Below, piece after piece: positions 60,112 to 64,000 of a stretch of DNA of 64,000 nt. How positions within the stretch are numbered: the first letter of the stretch is position 1; every line of letters begins with the position of its first letter. The translations under genes were made by a program, and so were the position numbers. Where the stretch lies: assembly GCA_035471805.1 (NCBI GenBank), contig DATIPS010000055.1, positions 1 through 64,000 of the forward strand, read 5' to 3'. This stretch comes from Acidimicrobiia bacterium (GTDB lineage Bacteria; Actinomycetota; Acidimicrobiia; Spongiisociales; JAHEDJ01). The notes under the pieces are model-generated. The model ran no database searches, was not told the origin of the DNA, and saw nothing but the letters and a program-made list of their open reading frames with translations.

Positions 60112-60918
60112 CTACAGCTCGGCCGAGAGACCCGGCTTCCTCGCCACCCACACAGTCCATTCGAGAACCCGCCGGTCCCGTTCGAACTCTCGCTGCCACT
60201 CGCGGGCCATGCTCCTGGCATCGACGGCGGGTTCCGGGCCGTCATACGTGTCGGCGGACTCGATCACGAGCCGGTGATATCCAGCCCAACCCTCATCCGG
60301 GCTCACGTAGCAGTGGACCGGTTCGAGGCCGGCCGCCTCGAGAGCCTCGATCTGGTCGGACTCTGAGGTCATCGATGTCTCCGGCCCGATAACCGACTCG
60401 AGAGTTGCCCGGTCGATTCCCGCTTTGGCGCGGAGATCGCCGATGGCGATCCGACCTCCGGGTCGCGTGCGCGTGGCGAGTGCCCGTACCGTCCCGCTGA
60501 ATCCATGCCATATCCATGATGCTCCGAGGCTCACGGCGACGTCCCACTGCTGCCCGTCATCGAGCGACGCACCTCCACCCAGCCACCATTCGACCGAGCC
60601 ACGCAGCATGCGGCCCTTCGTTCGTTCGGTCGCGCGGGTTAGCACCCATGGCGACAAATCAAGTCCCACGCCCTCGATCTGAGCCCGTTCGGCGGCCTTG
60701 AGCAGGAACTCTCCGTGTCCGCAGGCGATGTCGATCATCCGCTCGCCGTCGATGGGAGCCAGACGGTCGACGAGCGACTCGAGCGCCTCGTGCGTCATCG
60801 GATTGCAGATGTCGTGCAGGTGATGCATCGCCTCGAAAGGAGCGAAGCGAGCCCACTCTCCCTCGACGTCGGTACCCGGGAGTATCTTCACCGATTCCGG
60901 GAGCAGCGGGTGAGCCAT
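60112..60918 (-). CDS. Class I SAM-dependent methyltransferase
   Basis: A 268-residue methyltransferase with SAM motif I MIDIACGHGEFLLKAAERA near residue 61-79 (D-x-A-C-G-x-G), motif II VGLDLSPWVL near 86, and WDVAVSLGASWIWHGF near 124-140. The methyl acceptor is not identifiable. ATG 60918 is chosen because homology starts there; the frame is open upstream. Confidence 0.75.
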   Translation of the reverse strand: MAHPLLPESVKILPGTDVEGEWARFAPFEAMHHLHDICNPMTHEALESLVDRLAPIDGERMIDIACGHGEFLLKAAERAQIEGVGLDLSPWVLTRATERTKGRMLRGSVEWWLGGGASLDDGQQWDVAVSLGASWIWHGFSGTVRALATRTRPGGRIAIGDLRAKAGIDRATLESVIGPETSMTSESDQIEALEAAGLEPVHCYVSPDEGWAGYHRLVIESADTYDGPEPAVDARSMAREWQREFERDRRVLEWTVWVARKPGLSAEL

Positions 60919-61067
60919 TGCTGTGAGGGTAGCGGAGTGAATCGTCCCCGGCCGGAGTCCCCGGGCCGCGGCCGGCCGAGCCTTCAGCCCCCACTCGGCC
61001 GGAGACGATCTAACCACCCCGATCGTTTAGCCTCTCGTAGCCGTATTCGTTCTCCAGGGGTGACGCC

Positions 61068-62072
61068 GTGACCAATCCGATAGTTCGTGTCGAAAACGTC
61101 GTCAAGACGTTTCCAAAGGCGAACGTAGTGGCGCTCGATGGTGTGAGCCTCGAGTTTGAGGCCGGAATTGTCTACGGGCTGCTGGGGCCGAACGGTGCCG
61201 GAAAGACAACGCTGATTCGTGTTCTGACCACACTGCTGCGCGCCGACTCGGGCTATGCCGAGGTTGCCGGCGTCGACGTGGCGGCCGATCCCACGTCTGC
61301 CCGGACACACATCGGACTGGCCGGCCAGTACGCAGCCGTCGACGAATACCTGACGGGCCGTGAGAACGTTGAGATGGTGGGACGCCTCTACAACCTCTCC
61401 GCTGTCGAAGCGAGACGCCGAGCCGATGAAGTCCTGCACGGAATCCACCTCGCCGACGCCGCCGATCGTGCGGTTCGTACCTACTCGGGTGGCATGCGCC
61501 GCCGCCTCGACCTGGCGGCCTCGCTGGTCGGCAAGCCGAAAGTCCTGTTTCTGGACGAGCCGACCACCGGCATAGATCCGCAAAGCAGGATCGACCTTTG
61601 GGACCTGATCGAGGATCTGGTCTCCTCAGGAACCACCGTTCTGCTCACCACCCAGTACCTCGACGAAGCCGACCAACTGGCGGATCGCATCGGCGTGATC
61701 GACAACGGGAGGCTGATCGCACAGGGGACGGGAGATCAACTCAAGGATCAGATGGGTGGTTCGGTCATCGAACTGCACATCGCCGAGGAGGATCGGGACG
61801 ACGCGATAGCGTCGCTGGTCGACGTATCGACCGAACCGGCGATCTTCGACAACTACAGGGGAAGCGTCCGGCTCCCTGCTCCGGACGGTTCCCAGACGCT
61901 GATGAAAGTCGTTAGGCGCCTCGATGAGCGGGGCATCGGCGTGCAAGACGTGGCACTGCACAAGCCCACCCTCGACGACGTGTTTCTGAAACTCACAGGA
62001 CGCGGGGCGGCCGAGGCCGAGGCCGAGACATCGGCATCCGGGAAGAGACGGGGAAGGCGGAGGAGCAACTGA
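61068..62072 (+). CDS. DrrA-like ABC exporter ATPase
   Basis: A 334-residue ABC ATPase with Walker A GPNGAGKTTL near residue 42, signature YSGGMRRRLDLAA near 141, Walker B VLFLDEPTTGIDPQ near 161-174 and switch LTTQYLDEADQL near 193-204 (Gln in place of the usual His). The C-terminal extension of about 110 residues matches DrrA-type antibiotic exporters. It is transcribed with the permease gene and overlaps it by one base. Substrate unknown. Confidence 0.88.
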   Translation: MTNPIVRVENVVKTFPKANVVALDGVSLEFEAGIVYGLLGPNGAGKTTLIRVLTTLLRADSGYAEVAGVDVAADPTSARTHIGLAGQYAAVDEYLTGRENVEMVGRLYNLSAVEARRRADEVLHGIHLADAADRAVRTYSGGMRRRLDLAASLVGKPKVLFLDEPTTGIDPQSRIDLWDLIEDLVSSGTTVLLTTQYLDEADQLADRIGVIDNGRLIAQGTGDQLKDQMGGSVIELHIAEEDRDDAIASLVDVSTEPAIFDNYRGSVRLPAPDGSQTLMKVVRRLDERGIGVQDVALHKPTLDDVFLKLTGRGAAEAEAETSASGKRRGRRRSN

Positions 62073-62950
62073 TGGCAGCAACAAACGAGAGCGTCGAACG
62101 GACGCGGATCACCCCGCTGCACGCCGCCAAGGACATAGCAGTTATCACGAGACGAAACCTGCTGCGCAACATCAGGCTGCCGCAACTGCTGATCTTCGCC
62201 ACGGTGCAGCCGGTCATGTTCCTGCTGCTCTTCAACTACGTCTTCGGTGGTGCGATAGGTGGGGCGATCCCGCCCGTTGCGCAGGGCGAATACATCAACT
62301 GGCTCTTGCCGGGACTGCTGATCCAGGTGGCGGCATTCGGGGCCGGTCAGACGGCACTCGGCCTGACCGAAGATCTGTCGAAGGGCGTGATCGACAGGTT
62401 CCGCTCCTTGCCGATGGCCCGGTCGGCCGTTCTGGCAGGACGAACACTCTCGGACATAATCAGAAACGGATTCGTCATCACTCTGATGGTGGTGATGGGC
62501 TTCTTCATGGGTTTCCGCTACCAGACCAGCTTCATAGGCTTCTTTGCAGGCCTGCTGGTGGCGATGCTGTTCGCCTACGCCCTGTCGTGGATCATGGCGG
62601 CCATCGGCCTGGCAGTGAAGAACCCCGAGGCGGCGCAGTCGGCCGTGTTCCTGCCCGTGTTTCCTCTCGTGTTCGCCAGTTCGGTATTCGTGCCGACGCA
62701 GACCATGCCCGAGTGGCTGCGTGCGTTCGCCGAGATACAGCCGATCACCGTCACGACCAACGCCCTACGCGGGTTGATGCTCGGCCGGGAAGCTCTTGCA
62801 GACTTCGGACCCGGGATCAATCCGGCCCAGGCGCTTGCGGACGCATCGTCTGTCGGCGGCCAGGTGTTGATGTCCATGCTCTGGTCGATCGGCATCCTGC
62901 TCGTCTTCATCCCGTTGTCGGTGCGGGTCTACCGGCGGACGGTCGGGTAG
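62072..62950 (+). CDS. DrrB-like ABC-2 permease
   Basis: A 292-residue ABC-2 permease with six helices: RNIRLPQLLIFATVQPVMFLLLFNYVFGGAIG near residue 31-60, LTEDLSKGVIDRFRSLPMARSAVLAGRTLSDI near 98-130 (the cytoplasmic coupling loop), and PLVFASSVFVPTQTMPEWLR near 206-225. ATG shares a base with the stop of the ATPase gene (TGATG). With it, it forms a daunorubicin-resistance-type exporter. Confidence 0.88.
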   Translation: MAATNESVERTRITPLHAAKDIAVITRRNLLRNIRLPQLLIFATVQPVMFLLLFNYVFGGAIGGAIPPVAQGEYINWLLPGLLIQVAAFGAGQTALGLTEDLSKGVIDRFRSLPMARSAVLAGRTLSDIIRNGFVITLMVVMGFFMGFRYQTSFIGFFAGLLVAMLFAYALSWIMAAIGLAVKNPEAAQSAVFLPVFPLVFASSVFVPTQTMPEWLRAFAEIQPITVTTNALRGLMLGREALADFGPGINPAQALADASSVGGQVLMSMLWSIGILLVFIPLSVRVYRRTVG

Positions 62951-63069
62951 GGCGCCGGGCCGGGCCGCCGGCCGTTGCCTTCAACGTCTGGCAAGCCTGG
63001 GCCGAACTCGCCGGGGCGACCGAGTCGTTCAGTGAGGTTGCCGATCGAGTGACAATGAGCCTCGGTCCT

Positions 63070-63116
63070 CTCTCCCGTCGACGACTCGAGGATCGTGGCG
63101 CTCCCCCAAGGGAGAG
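63070..63116. repeat. Inverted repeat downstream of the DrrAB operon
   Basis: CTCTCCC at 63070-63076 and GGGAGAG at 63110-63116 flank 33 bases between the convergent permease and phosphatase-like genes. It may act as a weak terminator; the rest of the 195-base gap holds nothing I can support. Confidence 0.35.
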
Positions 63117-63145
63117 GAGCGGTCGAGCTATGCGGGTTCGGTGGC

Positions 63146-64000
63146 CTACCCGGCACCCACCAGCAGCGGGACTCTCACTTCCTGGTCTTCGGTTCCGCCG
63201 TGATGGCCGATCATCCTCTTGTCTGCCCCCGGAGGGAGGAGGACTTTCCCCCGGTTCGCGACGAGCACACCATCTGGGGCACGCCCGGTCACGGCGGGGT
63301 GGAAGGGTTCGGGTCCGAGCAGCGGAGCTACCTCGGTCCAGGGCACCCAGGTGGCCGGATGCTCGGCCGCCAGTCTTTCACCCTCCCCTTCGGCGGACCG
63401 GACGAACGAGTTCCGCGGGTCACCGTAGAACGTGACGCCTTCGATCCCCTCGCGAATCAGCACCTTGTCGTTCTCCTCGTAATCGATGTGGCCGTGATCC
63501 CCGGTTCCGACGGCCACCGCATGGGCCGGAAGGCGGTCCACGATGCGTTGCCAGATGGTCGCCGCAGTGGTCAGAGCCTCGGAAAAACCCTCGGACTGCT
63601 GGCCGGTCATGTGCGCTGCGACATCCACCCCCGGGAAGTAGGTGAAGATCAGTCGCCCGGGTTCGACCGCGAGGTCGAGCGTGGCGTCGATGATTTCCTC
63701 GACCGTCCAGGCACCCTCGAATCGGCAGCCTCTGTAGAGCGTTCTGCTGAGCGGTGATCCGTCGAACGCCCCCGGTTGAACCGTGATCGGTTCCACACCG
63801 GCCGCCGACAGCCGCTCCCAGAGGTTGGGAGTCGGGAGGAAGGAACCGTGGTCGACCGCCACCGGCTCCCCGGACGGCCCTCTCCACTTGAGCGTGTTGA
63901 CCACGCGGTCGACTTCCGGCAGGTACAGCTGATACGAGATGAGTCCGTGCTGTGAAGGCGGAAGGCCCGTCGCGACGGTCGCCATGTTGACTGTTGTCTG
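63146..64000 (-). CDS. Alkaline-phosphatase-superfamily protein (5' part outside window)
   Basis: The last 284 or so residues of a type I phosphodiesterase/nucleotide pyrophosphatase-like protein; reading continues beyond 64000. TTVNMATVATGLPPSQHGLISYQLYLPEVD at the partial start is the classic metal/substrate block after the nucleophile region; YFPGVDVAAHMTGQQSEGF and AVGTGDHGHIDYEEND supply further Asp/His metal ligands, and MIGHHGGTEDQEVRVPLLVGAG the last His. The fold needs two zinc ions. Substrate unknown; alkaline-phosphatase-family proteins of this form act on phosphodiesters. Confidence 0.75.
   Translation of the reverse strand, partial: QTTVNMATVATGLPPSQHGLISYQLYLPEVDRVVNTLKWRGPSGEPVAVDHGSFLPTPNLWERLSAAGVEPITVQPGAFDGSPLSRTLYRGCRFEGAWTVEEIIDATLDLAVEPGRLIFTYFPGVDVAAHMTGQQSEGFSEALTTAATIWQRIVDRLPAHAVAVGTGDHGHIDYEENDKVLIREGIEGVTFYGDPRNSFVRSAEGEGERLAAEHPATWVPWTEVAPLLGPEPFHPAVTGRAPDGVLVANRGKVLLPPGADKRMIGHHGGTEDQEVRVPLLVGAG

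Noticed and set aside
62951..63145. Possible tRNA or small RNA after the DrrAB genes
   Set aside because: No cloverleaf could be drawn; only a weak inverted repeat is present.

Overview
The window looks like a chromosomal segment of a high-GC actinobacterium, most likely from an uncultured or little-studied lineage near the Acidimicrobiia. This is inferred from high GC, frequent GTG/TTG starts, lipoproteins with Thr-rich linkers, an F420-type luciferase-like oxidoreductase, an actinobacterial LigB-type ATP-dependent ligase, a PGM1-like ATP-grasp ligase and a monoderm Tad pilus locus without a secretin. I saw no rRNA, tRNA, CRISPR array, transposase or prophage.

Layout. 0-9 kb: an erythromycin-esterase-like lipoprotein, an acyl-CoA synthetase, and a Ugp-like ABC importer (binding protein, two permeases, no ATPase) followed by a glutamine-synthetase-family ligase and an SDR. 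9-22 kb: small membrane proteins, a YczE-like protein, an SDR coupled to a PGM1-like ligase, a compact promoter/35-codon ORF/terminator unit, an acyltransferase, a short asparaginase, OsmC, an EamA transporter and a 1020-residue protein that joins a helical domain, a membrane segment and a PQQ propeller. 22-34 kb: an ABC-2 exporter operon, VOC and DUF2568 proteins, an enoyl-CoA hydratase, YceI, two transport/kinase-like genes, a DUF885 peptidase-like lipoprotein and a PspC pair. 34-45 kb: tandem GNAT, PilT with a small partner, MFS, rhomboid, amidohydrolase, FAD oxidoreductase, an AhpD-like gene with an in-frame UGA, a flavin/PNPOx protein, DNA ligase LigB and an iodotyrosine-deiodinase-like nitroreductase. 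45-50 kb: TrmH methyltransferase, a lipoprotein, VOC, YceH, a luciferase-like oxidoreductase, DeoD and MobA. 50-58 kb: an excisionase/BldC-type DNA-binding protein, then a tightly overlapping Tad/Flp pilus operon. 58-64 kb: an FTR1 iron permease, DoxX, a methyltransferase, a DrrAB-type exporter and the end of an alkaline-phosphatase-family gene cut by the window edge.

Most noteworthy: (1) an AhpD-like protein in which UGA replaces the second Cys of the CxxC redox motif, with a SECIS-like hairpin just downstream, so probably a selenoprotein normally mis-annotated as two ORFs; (2) seven copies of a 49-bp intergenic palindrome with consistent internal asymmetry, often in locally similar pairs; (3) an isolated 35-residue microprotein gene under three TGACATCA repeats spaced exactly 11 bp and closed by a strong terminator; (4) a bacterial homologue of iodotyrosine deiodinase that keeps the substrate-lid residues. 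Coordinates for starts are my choices from ribosome-binding sites and domain limits.
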